A stretch of DNA of 64,000 nucleotides from NCBI GenBank assembly GCA_048268105.1, contig JBLWWH010000010.1, positions 37,236 through 101,235 of the forward strand, given 5' to 3'. The notes under the pieces are model-generated. The model did no database searches. It had not been told where the DNA came from and saw only the letters and a program-made list of their open reading frames with translations. Shown here in pieces: positions 38,251-46,204 of the stretch. Numbering within the stretch: the stretch's first letter is position 1; each line of letters opens with the position of its first letter. The stretch comes from Profundicola sp048268105. GTDB taxonomy: Bacteria; Bacteroidota; Bacteroidia; Flavobacteriales; Weeksellaceae. The position numbers were made by a program, and so were the translations under genes.

Positions 38251-38871
38251 TTATTTAGTGGCTTTTTCCTCCATTTTATCATACTTCTCCTTGATGGCAA
38301 TTTCACCAGCTTCGGCACGTAAAAAGTTGATTCCGTAGGTATTCATAATTCCTCTGTGCGCTCGCAGTAGAATCTTTTCGGCTTCCTTTTGCATCTTCAC
38401 ATTATCCTTGTGCGCTGGTGGAATCAAGTTGGCAATCGCGATAAAATGATTCTTGATTTTGGTATGACGCATTGGCTTAGGTTTCCTAGGCTCATTCTTG
38501 CGCTTTTCTTCATTAAACTTTCTGATTTTCAACCGACACGACTTGATGTCTTTACTCAAGCTATCAAGCTCTTTCTTGACTGTTTTAGTAGGTTTTCCGT
38601 CCTTTTTTAGAACATCTTCTTTAGATTCAGAAGATTGGCTTTTTACAGCCTCCTTTTCTTCTAACTTTTCTTTTTTTTCTGCTTTGATAGCTTTAGGAGC
38701 AAGACGTTCTACTAGTAGAAATACCTTTTCAATATTCTCTTTAGCAATCTCTTCAAAAGCTTCCTTGTCACTTGTTTCTTTGTAGTCATCCAGTATGTCC
38801 TGCACAGCAGTTTGTAATGCTTCAGGTTGCACGTTGCTCATATCGAGCGCTAGTAATTGTTGTATCGTCAT
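38251..38871 (-). CDS. Hypothetical protein with charged middle, 206 aa
   Basis: Residues 50-120 are strongly Lys/Glu-rich and probably coiled (KAIKAEKKEKLEEKEAVKSQ). The C-terminal half is basic with conserved-looking aromatic and Pro residues (PRKPKPMRHTKIKNHFIAIA). No membrane helix is seen. The gene sits in the 37510-40528 row with a 6-nt gap upstream. Function unknown. Confidence 0.7.
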   Translation of the reverse strand: MTIQQLLALDMSNVQPEALQTAVQDILDDYKETSDKEAFEEIAKENIEKVFLLVERLAPKAIKAEKKEKLEEKEAVKSQSSESKEDVLKKDGKPTKTVKKELDSLSKDIKSCRLKIRKFNEEKRKNEPRKPKPMRHTKIKNHFIAIANLIPPAHKDNVKMQKEAEKILLRAHRGIMNTYGINFLRAEAGEIAIKEKYDKMEEKATK

Positions 38872-38877
38872 AGTTGT

Positions 38878-39192
38878 TTATGCTGCTATTAATAATTCTA
38901 GTTCTAGTAGCTCTAATGCTCTAGCACGGTCTTTTTCTTGAAGGCGTATGATCTCTTTTGTTCCTTCGGGCTTCTTGGATTTTTTCATTTCAGGATTCAG
39001 CATTTCGTATAAAAGCGCATCTGCTTCTTGTGCTTTTGCATCAGATGTGCTAAAATCTTCAGAAGTTGATTTTATCACTTCCCAAGCCTTAACAGGATCA
39101 AGTTTACTACCTGTGAGATCTACAATTTCATCTTGATTTTTAATCTTCAGCGCCTTAAGCGCTTCCTTGGTTATATTCTTAGTTTTATACAT
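38878..39192 (-). CDS. Hypothetical protein, 104 aa
   Basis: It starts MYKTKNITKEALKALKIKNQ and ends in a Leu/Glu-rich helix (RALELLELELLIA). It is soluble and mostly helical by appearance. Spacing of 3 nt to the upstream gene and 6 nt to the downstream gene places it in the same operon. No family recognised. Confidence 0.68.
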   Translation of the reverse strand: MYKTKNITKEALKALKIKNQDEIVDLTGSKLDPVKAWEVIKSTSEDFSTSDAKAQEADALLYEMLNPEMKKSKKPEGTKEIIRLQEKDRARALELLELELLIAA

Positions 39193-39195
39193 TTT

Positions 39196-39522
39196 CTATA
39201 ATTTATGATCTATTGCATATTGTTGATGGTAAAGCGGTTCCAGCGACCAGATAAAGTCATTAGCCTCTTCTTGGTCTGCATAGTGAATGGAACACAATTG
39301 CGAAGTTCCATCAGTTTTAAAACACTCGTAGCGGTAGCATTGCACGGGATTATCCTCGTTTGAAATATCAATAGTTGTCCAACGCAGGATTAAAGTGTTT
39401 TTACGCTTTTGCGAAAGCATAATCTGAAAATCTCTACATTGGGCTGCACAAGCCTTATTGATTTCAATTGCTCTGTCCATTATCTTATGAATGACACTTT
39501 GCTTCAACGTTTTCTTATCCAT
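39196..39522 (-). CDS. Hypothetical protein, 108 aa
   Basis: The product has an N-terminal basic helix (LKQSVIHKIMDRAIEINKAC), four cysteines and a C-terminal aromatic tail. It overlaps the upstream 337-residue gene by 8 nt. The sequence contains a near-match to the iterated palindrome at 39406-39417. Function unknown. Confidence 0.7.
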   Translation of the reverse strand: MDKKTLKQSVIHKIMDRAIEINKACAAQCRDFQIMLSQKRKNTLILRWTTIDISNEDNPVQCYRYECFKTDGTSQLCSIHYADQEEANDFIWSLEPLYHQQYAIDHKL

Positions 39523-40528
39523 TTGGCTGTAACTGATTTTTATAATTGGTAATGATTTGTGACACTTCTTTTACTGCCGAATCCATTGAATAACTTTGCT
39601 CAAACACAAATCCTTTTTCGTTTACCGCTTTCGCGAAAGCGGTACCCATACTAGCCGAAATAGTTCCCAATCCAGAGGGAATCGTGAGACCGAAATAATT
39701 GCTCATCGCCACCAAAGATTTAAAACCACGAAATCTGAAATAACGAGGATCACTACTCATCAATAGCAATTGGTTTTTATCCAGTTTATCTTGAAAACGT
39801 TTTACACGCACACAACCCATCGTGACCTGATTATTGAAAGAAGTACCCAACATCACATTCACTTCAACCGAAACGCCACGCAATTCCATAAACTCCACAA
39901 GCTCTGCACAAGCGAGACCTACATAAAGCAAATCGTTACCCTTTACGTGAGCATTTGCGCCAGCCATAATATAAAGTTGAAGCGACGGATACGACATCTG
40001 TTTATCTTTGAAATAGGCAAACACACTCTTTACCGAAGTCAATATCTTCTTGTTGCCCAACTCAATATTCATCTGACTTACGGACGTATTAAGTGGCGAA
40101 GTGGTATTGATAGGAAACTGTTGATACATTCCCATCGCAGCACGCTCAAAAGAGAACACGCCAAGACCTCTATCGTTATAAGCCATCTTAGGTTTAGGCA
40201 TTACAGAATCGTTGAGATATTGTAAATAATGTGTGAGCTTTTCCTTGATTTTTGGCTGAATTTTAGCAGCCAGAGGCATTCCTAAAAAGGTACGATGTTC
40301 GTTGAGTTCCTTAACACTTTTAGGTGTTGGTGTACCATACCAATCCGTTCCACTTTGTAATTGGCTATCGGTGCTTTCTTCAATAAAATTCCAGCGCGAC
40401 TGGTTTGCAGACGATAGATTTTTAGTCTCATCATCTACAAAAGCGCTAAAAGCAAAGACACTATCAAAAAAAAGATAATTGTATTTGCCATCAGGACTTT
40501 TAAGGGTATGTTGTTTTGGTGCGCTCAC
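39515..40528 (-). CDS. Hypothetical protein, first gene of a core operon, 337 aa
   Basis: It starts with GTG at 40528 (MSAPKQHTLKSPDGKY); the nearest upstream ATG at 40538 is in a different frame. The middle and C-terminal part (residues about 170-290) alternate strands and helices: SLQLYIMAGANAHVKGNDLL, VSVEVNVMLGTSF, KNQLLLMSSDPRYFRFRGFK. This might be a Rossmann or VWA-like fold, but the metal site is not clear. Mobile elements often pair a MoxR ATPase (here at 45039) with a VWA protein, so that pairing is worth testing. The upstream region carries a motif shared with the methylase operon. Confidence 0.7.
   Translation of the reverse strand: MSAPKQHTLKSPDGKYNYLFFDSVFAFSAFVDDETKNLSSANQSRWNFIEESTDSQLQSGTDWYGTPTPKSVKELNEHRTFLGMPLAAKIQPKIKEKLTHYLQYLNDSVMPKPKMAYNDRGLGVFSFERAAMGMYQQFPINTTSPLNTSVSQMNIELGNKKILTSVKSVFAYFKDKQMSYPSLQLYIMAGANAHVKGNDLLYVGLACAELVEFMELRGVSVEVNVMLGTSFNNQVTMGCVRVKRFQDKLDKNQLLLMSSDPRYFRFRGFKSLVAMSNYFGLTIPSGLGTISASMGTAFAKAVNEKGFVFEQSYSMDSAVKEVSQIITNYKNQLQPNG
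39627..39640. repeat. Iterated palindrome GCTTTCGCGAAAGC
   Basis: Exact copy in the 337-residue core gene, coding AFAKA on the minus strand; the symmetry extends to 18 bp (39625-39642). Confidence 0.8.
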
Positions 40529-40578
40529 GTATGCTCATAAAAGTAATTTTTGAGGTGGTGTGAGTTGCGGTTCGGGAT

Positions 40579-40594
40579 TGTAGTTTGGGACGTT
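40579..40594. promoter_or_regulatory. 16-bp motif shared with the region upstream of the methylase operon
   Basis: TGTAGTTTGGGACGTT lies 51-66 nt upstream of the GTG at 40528. A 15/16 match lies at 53748-53763, upstream of the other large core operon, in the same orientation. It is a candidate binding site for an element-encoded regulator. Confidence 0.5.
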
Positions 40595-40602
40595 TTTAAA
40601 TC

Positions 40603-41484
40603 CTAATCATAATGCTCCAAAGCCTTATTGAGTTCTAATTTAAAGTCCTCTTTAATAAAATCTGGACTTAATATTTTTACAAAGTGACCATACTTTAGTA
40701 GTTCTTGTTTAAATTCAAAATTATAACTTAGAAATAGAGTTAACTCAAAGCGATCGCCAATTATCGGGAATATTTTTTGGGAGTAATGTATTGGTAATGA
40801 TTTAAGGTAAGGCTCCTGGCTTTTATGGAATGATAGCTTAATAAGACTGGATTCATAATCACTAAAGTTTAATCCAACAGTATGGTCGAATTTTTCAAGC
40901 GCTTTTTCAAATTTTGAAATAAAGGTTTTATCTGTAATATGGATTTCGCTTAGTCTATCTAATCCAAAGGTTCTAAATCCCTCATTAGTTTCTCCCACCA
41001 CATACCATCTGTTTTTATATTCTTTGAGCAAGAAAGGGCTAAGACTATAAGATGCTACTTTATCTATATGGTAATAGCTTGTGTGCTTAAACTCGATAAT
41101 TTTTCTGTTACTAATAGCTTCAAACACCTTGTTGAATATAGAGAAATTATGAAAGGTTGAGTTTTTTTCAAAAACTATATATTTCAAAAAATCCTTATCC
41201 AGCTTAGTTGCCTGCTCGCATACATTAGACATTGCTAGATGTTTATAATAGTGCGATAGAAAATCATAGTTCTCAGAACGTAATTTATTTAAATTAAACC
41301 TGCCACTATTATCGTTTTCAATACAATAACCTACCGATTTTAAGAAGTCGATATCTCTGTAAAATTGGCTTTTTGAATAATTTAAACCATCCATTTTATA
41401 GGCGTTTTGAATAGCTAATACAGAAATGTATTCTTCATTTTCTAATAGCTCTAATAAAAGGAGTTGTCGTGTTGTTGCGCTCAT
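40603..41484 (-). CDS. WYL-domain transcriptional regulator, 293 aa
   Basis: Residues 1-60 form a winged helix (QLLLLELLENEEYISVLAIQ, then YSKSQFYRDIDFLKSVGY). Residues about 120-195 match a WYL domain, with LSPFLLKEYKNRWYVVGET as the core. A C-terminal extension follows (WCX-like). WYL regulators sense nucleic acids or damage signals and often repress phage-defence genes. It is divergent from the 41568 cassette, and a palindrome in the 83-nt gap is its likely operator. A TACGTTTG box ends only 4 nt before its ATG, so its transcript may be leaderless. Confidence 0.9.
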   Translation of the reverse strand: MSATTRQLLLLELLENEEYISVLAIQNAYKMDGLNYSKSQFYRDIDFLKSVGYCIENDNSGRFNLNKLRSENYDFLSHYYKHLAMSNVCEQATKLDKDFLKYIVFEKNSTFHNFSIFNKVFEAISNRKIIEFKHTSYYHIDKVASYSLSPFLLKEYKNRWYVVGETNEGFRTFGLDRLSEIHITDKTFISKFEKALEKFDHTVGLNFSDYESSLIKLSFHKSQEPYLKSLPIHYSQKIFPIIGDRFELTLFLSYNFEFKQELLKYGHFVKILSPDFIKEDFKLELNKALEHYD

Positions 41485-41503
41485 AATACAAACGTAAAAA
41501 ATT

Positions 41504-41526
41504 ATTTTCCCAAAATATGGGAAAAT
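41504..41526. promoter_or_regulatory. Perfect 9-bp palindrome, probable WYL operator
   Basis: ATTTTCCCA, a 5-nt spacer AAATA, then TGGGAAAAT. It sits between the divergent WYL gene and the small-protein cassette, just upstream of a TAnnTTTG box, where a bound repressor would block the -33 region. Confidence 0.7.
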
Positions 41527-41533
41527 GGTAAAA

Positions 41534-41541
41534 TATCTTTG
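41534..41541 (+). promoter_or_regulatory. Bacteroidota-type -7 box for the 41568 cassette
   Basis: TATCTTTG matches TAnnTTTG exactly and lies 27 nt before the ATG at 41568. The -33 TTTG is not clear; that position is covered by the palindrome at 41504-41526, so activation or repression by the WYL protein is likely. Confidence 0.65.
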
Positions 41542-41567
41542 TGCTAAACAAAATCAAATAATAGTAT

Positions 41568-41762
41568 ATGAAACTAAAAACAAGTATTTCAGAATTAGAC
41601 GAACAACAAATTTTTGAGGCCATTAATCAAATTTCAACTACCAGTGCGATGGCATCTTTAATGATTGCGAAGCACGCGAATATGAACAAAACCAATGCAA
41701 TGCTAATAGGTGTAGGAGCATCACTATTAGTGACTGGTCTAGTGAAATATTTAGAAGAATAA
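41568..41762 (+). CDS. Small membrane-associated protein, 64 aa
   Basis: The first 34 residues are polar and helical (SISELDEQQIFEAINQIS). Residues 45-58 form one hydrophobic helix (NAMLIGVGASLLVTGLVKYL). It is the first gene of the WYL-controlled cassette. Small one-helix proteins in such places can be toxins or regulators of a larger effector. No family recognised. Confidence 0.7.
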   Translation: MKLKTSISELDEQQIFEAINQISTTSAMASLMIAKHANMNKTNAMLIGVGASLLVTGLVKYLEE

Positions 41763-41782
41763 TTAACCAATAATTGAATATT

Positions 41783-41959
41783 ATGGAAAGTGAAGGAAAA
41801 AACGAATTAGGAAAAATTACAGGAATAGTATCTGCAGGCGGTGCGGTTGGACTTACCATAGCAACAGCTGCTGGAGTGGGATTAGCCATCCCAATTGCAA
41901 TAGGAAGTGGTCTCGCTTGCTTGGGTTACGCAATAGCATTATTGTCTAAAGATGAGTAA
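41783..41959 (+). CDS. Small Gly/Ala-rich membrane protein, 58 aa
   Basis: I use the ATG at 41783 rather than the TTG at 41774. Almost all of residues 11-54 is hydrophobic and rich in Gly and Ala (GIVSAGGAVGLTIATAAGVG, then LAIPIAIGSGLACLGY), which would give two helices. The composition recalls holin- or bacteriocin-like peptides. It starts 20 nt after the 64-residue gene. Its 3' end is part of a ~50-bp direct repeat. Confidence 0.68.
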   Translation: MESEGKNELGKITGIVSAGGAVGLTIATAAGVGLAIPIAIGSGLACLGYAIALLSKDE

Positions 41960-41991
41960 TTGTAAAACCGTTTATGAGTGAATTATTGTGA
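41941..41991 (+). repeat. Direct repeat copy 1 (~50 bp, imperfect)
   Basis: Starts ATTGTCTAAAGATGAGTAAT and continues through TAAAACCGTTTATGAG to ATTATTGTGA. It covers the end and stop of the 58-residue gene. Copy 2 is at 42448-42497, so the 109-residue gene lies between the copies. Confidence 0.65.
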
Positions 41992-42083
41992 ATTAAAGAC
42001 TGCCATAGTTAGGGTAAAATATACGGTCGGAATAATCTGAATAAAGACCTTAAACAGAAGTAATAAAAACTTAATAAAAAAAT

Positions 42084-42413
42084 ATGAATGATTTAGCTTT
42101 AGTATTATTAGTAGCAATACCAATACTCTCAATCCTCTTTGGTTACTTTTTATGGAAAAGTGCAATGGATAATTATGGTTACAATATATATGGAATAGGA
42201 GTAATAATAAGATTATTGATTGCAGGATTAGCTTTCTTTATTGATCCAATGATTGGTTTAGGTCTTCTTGTTATTGTTTCAATATGGAATTTTATTGCTA
42301 CTTGGAGAAATACCTCTTTCTTTATTGCGCTTTTTGCCGTGTTGTTTCAACCCATTGCACTTTGGTTTGCCATCTCAGCAATTAATAGATTTCTTAGAGC
42401 AATAAATGATTAA
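42084..42413 (+). CDS. Integral membrane protein, 109 aa
   Basis: At least three hydrophobic segments are seen: residues 4-23 (LALVLLVAIPILSILFGYFL), 38-62 (IYGIGVIIRLLIAGLAFF) and 63-100 (MIGLGLLVIVSIWNF and FFIALFAVLFQPIALWF). It is flanked by direct repeats. No family recognised. Confidence 0.68.
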   Translation: MNDLALVLLVAIPILSILFGYFLWKSAMDNYGYNIYGIGVIIRLLIAGLAFFIDPMIGLGLLVIVSIWNFIATWRNTSFFIALFAVLFQPIALWFAISAINRFLRAIND

Positions 42414-42447
42414 TAAGACGCGCTGGTCTGGGTTAGGTAATTGTGAT

Positions 42448-42510
42448 ATTGTCTTAAATGAGTAATTTTAAAACCGTTTATAGGTAAATTATTATGAGCG
42501 GTTTTAAAAT
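42448..42510 (+). repeat. Direct repeat copy 2 and 12-bp hairpin
   Basis: 42448-42497 matches 41941-41991 imperfectly. Within it, ATTTTAAAACCG (42465-42476) pairs with CGGTTTTAAAAT (42499-42510) around a 22-nt loop, a pairing absent from copy 1. It lies 46 nt before the 570-residue gene and may be a terminator or a regulatory hairpin. Confidence 0.6.
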
Positions 42511-42556
42511 AATTGTATTTTGGTCAAGGCCGAATTTAATTTAATGAAACAAACAG

Positions 42557-44269
42557 ATGGATTACGATAAAATAGAAATAGAATTAGGTAAGGAAGAGCA
42601 AAGTCTTCTTAATGAAATCCACAATTTACAGTCAAAAATGAATGATGTTGATCCAGAAAAATTGAATGGTCAGTTAATGGATGCTATTAAGCAAAAGTCG
42701 ATAGATACTATAACAATGGCACTAGGTCTTTCTGATATTATGGAAATGAACGCTCATAGTAATGGTGAAATTTATGAAAAAGAGTATAAGAGAAAGATGA
42801 AGTGGGAGAATACTCCAAGAAATGAGAGAAGCGAAACATACTCCCCTAAATATATTCCAAAGACGGAACTAGACAAATTAACAAATGTGAGTAAAAATAT
42901 AAGTCCCTATGTATATAAAGAAGATAGAGATAAATATACAAAATCAACAGTCAAAATAGATGGTGAAAACGTAAAATTAGAAGGCCGTAGTCAAATAGAA
43001 ACTGTTCTAAATTTGAGAAGAGAAAATAAAGAGGGTTTCTATGGCGAATACTCTGAAGAGTTTATGAAACACGGAGAACAAGATGAGAGTAAAAAATATT
43101 CTTACGATCACGGATACTCTGTTAAGGAAGTACATAATGACCCAATTATAGGTGGACTTTTATCACTTAAAGAAAAGCGAGATTTTCTTAATTCTACAGA
43201 AAATTTATTACCAGTAAATGCGCTTCTTAATAAATCACTAGGAGCTACAAAGGTTGATGATATGCCTACGTGGTATAACAAAATAAATGAGAACGATCCA
43301 TCTAAAACAAACGGAGAATACTTCAAAATAGATGAAAAGCATTTTAATAAGAAAATAAAAGAATTAAAAACACATAGAAAAATCACCATAAACAGTAAGA
43401 AGATAAAGTATGATTATAAAGCTCAAGGTAAAATAGCAGTGAGCAATGCAGCTGCTAGTGGTGCAAAAGCGGCGATTGGAAAACTCTTATCCATAACTGT
43501 TGTTGAGGTTATGAATGAGTTTAAAAACAAAGAGGAAGTCGATTTCTCTATAAGAGTATCCAATATCACAACGAAAATTAAAGCCAAAACAAAAGATGTT
43601 TTAAAATCGTTTGGAGACCATTCTTTGAATAGTTTTCTTTCTACAATCGCAGACGCAATACTTAACTCTGTGTTTAAAATCGCTAAGAATATTTTCAAGT
43701 TTGTAAAAATGGCGTTCCTGTCTATTTTAAAGGCTGTTAGGATATTGTTTTCTAGTGAATATACTTGGGAAGAAAGACTTAAAGAGGCTATGAAGATTAT
43801 GGGTATGACAGTAGCAGGTTTAATTGGCATCGCTTTAGATGAACTCATTGAGAAAGGCTTAGTAGCTAGTTTTCCCTTTACGGCTCCTTTTGCAGGTTAT
43901 ATCTCTCCAGTTTTATCAGGTCTAATGGTAGGTATAAGTTCAGTCTTGATTATACAAGGGTTTCAGAAATATCAGAGTCAAATTGAGTTTAGTAAACTCA
44001 AAACCGATGAAGCAGCTGCTTCAGAGAAACTAGCTAAAGTTAACTTGACGCAGTCATCAGTAAGCGATTATAAGGCCACAGAGTCTGTTTCAGTTTCATT
44101 AATGATATTTCAAGGAGCATTACCTATAATCACATCTTGTAGAAATCAGATTGACCTAATTTCTGAGGATTTTAAAGGACTTAATGCGTCGCTTAATAAT
44201 AAATGGATTGATTTAGATAATACTCAAAACAACACAGATGACTTACTTGGTCAGCTAGAATCGATGTAA
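42557..44269 (+). CDS. Unknown 570-aa protein with coiled coil and membrane segment
   Basis: Residues 1-50 form a coiled coil (KEEQSLLNEIHNLQSKMND). The middle (about 60-270) is polar and charged. From about 290 to 490 the sequence becomes amphipathic then hydrophobic, with likely helices at 411-430 (MGMTVAGLIGIALDELIEKG) and 435-462 (FTAPFAGYISPVLSGLMVGI). A Ser/Thr-rich helical C-terminus follows. The layout resembles a protein that inserts in membranes, but I recognise no family. It is followed 3 nt later by the 242-residue gene, so the two likely form a pair. Confidence 0.72.
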   Translation: MDYDKIEIELGKEEQSLLNEIHNLQSKMNDVDPEKLNGQLMDAIKQKSIDTITMALGLSDIMEMNAHSNGEIYEKEYKRKMKWENTPRNERSETYSPKYIPKTELDKLTNVSKNISPYVYKEDRDKYTKSTVKIDGENVKLEGRSQIETVLNLRRENKEGFYGEYSEEFMKHGEQDESKKYSYDHGYSVKEVHNDPIIGGLLSLKEKRDFLNSTENLLPVNALLNKSLGATKVDDMPTWYNKINENDPSKTNGEYFKIDEKHFNKKIKELKTHRKITINSKKIKYDYKAQGKIAVSNAAASGAKAAIGKLLSITVVEVMNEFKNKEEVDFSIRVSNITTKIKAKTKDVLKSFGDHSLNSFLSTIADAILNSVFKIAKNIFKFVKMAFLSILKAVRILFSSEYTWEERLKEAMKIMGMTVAGLIGIALDELIEKGLVASFPFTAPFAGYISPVLSGLMVGISSVLIIQGFQKYQSQIEFSKLKTDEAAASEKLAKVNLTQSSVSDYKATESVSVSLMIFQGALPIITSCRNQIDLISEDFKGLNASLNNKWIDLDNTQNNTDDLLGQLESM

Positions 44270-44272
44270 ATA

Positions 44273-45001
44273 ATGGATTACAAAATAAAAAAAATAGAAG
44301 AATCAGATATTCTACCTACTCTTTATAAAGTTAATGGTAGACTCAAAGAATCACATAATAATACTATAAAATTAGTAAATGATTTAGGTGGTCATAGCAG
44401 TGAGGTAGCTAAAGTAAAAAAAAAATATGATGAACATTGGGCTTTTAGTACACCAAGTAGATCTGAATTATTTGAATTAATACAAAGCGATCAAAAATCA
44501 AATTCCTCAAGTACCAGAACTATAAGTAATCTCGTTAAAAACATTAATGAGAATATTGATGACCTATCTAAGATGACAGGCGTTTTAGCAAGATTGTCCT
44601 GTATGACCTTTGAGGATCTTTCAAAAGCTTACCAAGAGATTAACAATAATAAAAATTTCCTTGACGGAAATTACGACGCCACCCGAAAAACGCAATCTTC
44701 ACTAAATAGGGTAATAAAATCTTATATTAAAAAAGCTGAAAAAGACCAGCATAGAGATACGCTTTTAGACGAAAGCCAAGAGAAAATAAACCAGCTTTTA
44801 GAAAGCTCTGATATTTCAGTTAATGAAAAGCTCGCAAAACTCGATACAGCATTAAATCAGGTGTCAGATCTAAAAGGATTAAATCAAAAAATGAATTCAA
44901 AACTCAAATATTTTAGAGTTTTGAGTGTCGTCTCAATATTAGTTTCTTTATTTTCTATTTTATTTGTTGTAGCTCTAAGCTTAAAGATATTTACTGTATA
45001 A
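44273..45001 (+). CDS. Coiled-coil protein with C-terminal membrane anchor, 242 aa
   Basis: Residues 1-205 are helical and charged with several heptad stretches. Residues 213-240 form one hydrophobic tail helix (VSILVSLFSILFVVALSLKI). It is coupled to the 570-residue gene and ends the WYL cassette at a convergent terminator. It may be a partner that localises or holds the 570-residue protein in check. No family recognised. Confidence 0.7.
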   Translation: MDYKIKKIEESDILPTLYKVNGRLKESHNNTIKLVNDLGGHSSEVAKVKKKYDEHWAFSTPSRSELFELIQSDQKSNSSSTRTISNLVKNINENIDDLSKMTGVLARLSCMTFEDLSKAYQEINNNKNFLDGNYDATRKTQSSLNRVIKSYIKKAEKDQHRDTLLDESQEKINQLLESSDISVNEKLAKLDTALNQVSDLKGLNQKMNSKLKYFRVLSVVSILVSLFSILFVVALSLKIFTV

Positions 45002-45003
45002 TA

Positions 45004-45042
45004 GTAGGACCTTGAGTATTTTAAAATGCTTAAGAGTCTTAC
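45004..45042. terminator. Bidirectional hairpin between convergent genes
   Basis: A roughly 19-bp stem with wobble pairs and one bulge, centred on ATTTTAAAAT, lies between the 45001 stop and the stop of the MoxR gene (45039), overlapping the latter by 4 nt. Confidence 0.65.
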
Positions 45043-45989
45043 CCAATCCGCCTCTTGAACTCTGTAATAAAAGCCTGCTTCATACCACTACTTTTATAAG
45101 AATTTAAGAACCCTTCAAGATTAATTTCAGTCTTAATATGTTCTGCTTTTTCTTTGGTCATTGCAATGAAATAACTGTGTAAAGAATCTTTGAGTGTTTT
45201 ACCATTTGGCATTTTGCGGTAGGTCTTACCGAACTCATCTTTCATTCCTGTTTCTCGCTTCATTTCAAGCTCGTAGGCACGCTCAAAGTTGAGCATTGTT
45301 CTAAGGGTCATAATATCTTCAGTATCGTCGTCTCCAGCTTCTTTACCTTCATATTTCAAGATAGACTTACGAATAGTCAAACAAATATCCACTACTGCTG
45401 GATAAACGAGCTGTCTTTCTAAGGTTTCATTAAAACCAATACGATAAATACAACCACTAAAACGATCTAACAAAGACGCATCTTGTTTGTTATTACCAAC
45501 GTAATTTCCGCTTGCACCTTTACCAATAACATTACCAGTAGCGATGCAACCAAAGTTTCTATGTTTCTTAATTGGCTCATTATTTCCATTAAAAATGATA
45601 GCGTCTTCACGCGCACTTTTTGCCAAGGCATCATTTAATAATCCAGCGGTATTGGCATCCAGCTTTGGCATTTCGTCCAGGATTAAAACCTTTCCATCAC
45701 GCCAAGCTTCAATAAGAGCGCCTTCTTTATAACCAGAAATGGTTTGCCCACCTTTAATGTCAATCGGCGATGTCCATTGATTACAGTTCACAATCGTAAA
45801 TGGTAATTCCTGTCCATCATTTTCTGCTCGTCCTTTTATAGCGTAAGCAACTTTTTCTCCAATGGTAGTTTTTCCTGTTCCGGCACTTCCAACTAAGTAG
45901 GGATTGTTACCGACACTCAAATCATCCATTATTTTCATAAATTGAGGAATCTGTTGTACTTCTGGAATATCTAGTTTTCTATTATTCAT
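45039..45989 (-). CDS. MoxR/CbbQ-type AAA ATPase, 316 aa
   Basis: Walker A LVGSAGTGKTTIGEKVAYA (residues 35-53), Walker B GKVLILDEMPKLD near 103, a sensor-1 type Asn (CIATGNVIG) near 155, and an Arg-finger-like LLDRFSG near 174 are visible. The family remodels protein complexes, usually with a VWA partner. It lies 2 nt after the 70-residue gene and ends the core operon that starts with the methylase at 53647. In mobile elements a MoxR ATPase near a helicase/methylase pair is common, although its job there is not settled. Confidence 0.88.
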   Translation of the reverse strand: MNNRKLDIPEVQQIPQFMKIMDDLSVGNNPYLVGSAGTGKTTIGEKVAYAIKGRAENDGQELPFTIVNCNQWTSPIDIKGGQTISGYKEGALIEAWRDGKVLILDEMPKLDANTAGLLNDALAKSAREDAIIFNGNNEPIKKHRNFGCIATGNVIGKGASGNYVGNNKQDASLLDRFSGCIYRIGFNETLERQLVYPAVVDICLTIRKSILKYEGKEAGDDDTEDIMTLRTMLNFERAYELEMKRETGMKDEFGKTYRKMPNGKTLKDSLHSYFIAMTKEKAEHIKTEINLEGFLNSYKSSGMKQAFITEFKRRIG

Positions 45990-45991
45990 TC

Positions 45992-46204
45992 TTAACGTCT
46001 TTGTGATTTTTTGAATAGTTTGTCTGCCGCATCATTGGCTTCTTTTTTAGTGGAATAAATAGCTTCAATAACACTAGCATCCATACCACGCCTAAACTTA
46101 TTTTTTAATTCTTGCATTGTCGTTGGACTTCCGCTAAATATTCCTTTTCTAGTGTTGTAAGCAGCTTTGTACACCATATACATTTTATTGGGATTGACTT
46201 TCAT
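45992..46204 (-). CDS. Small basic protein, 70 aa
   Basis: The product is rich in Lys and Arg (MKVNPNKMYMVYKAAYNTRK), ends DAADKLFKKSQRR and has no membrane helix. It starts 1 nt after the stop of the large helicase and ends 2 nt before the MoxR gene. Possibly nucleic-acid binding. No family recognised. Confidence 0.7.
   Translation of the reverse strand: MKVNPNKMYMVYKAAYNTRKGIFSGSPTTMQELKNKFRRGMDASVIEAIYSTKKEANDAADKLFKKSQRR

Noticed and set aside
39770..40225. 151-residue plus-strand open frame
   Set aside because: It lies wholly opposite the 337-residue core gene, is His-rich in a shadow-like way and has no coupling or start context.
41774..41782. TTG start for the 58-residue membrane protein
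   Set aside because: An ATG three codons later is available and the added residues carry no signal.
43423..43848. 141-residue minus-strand open frame opposite the 570-residue gene
   Set aside because: Antisense shadow of a helical, hydrophobic region; no independent start or neighbour support.
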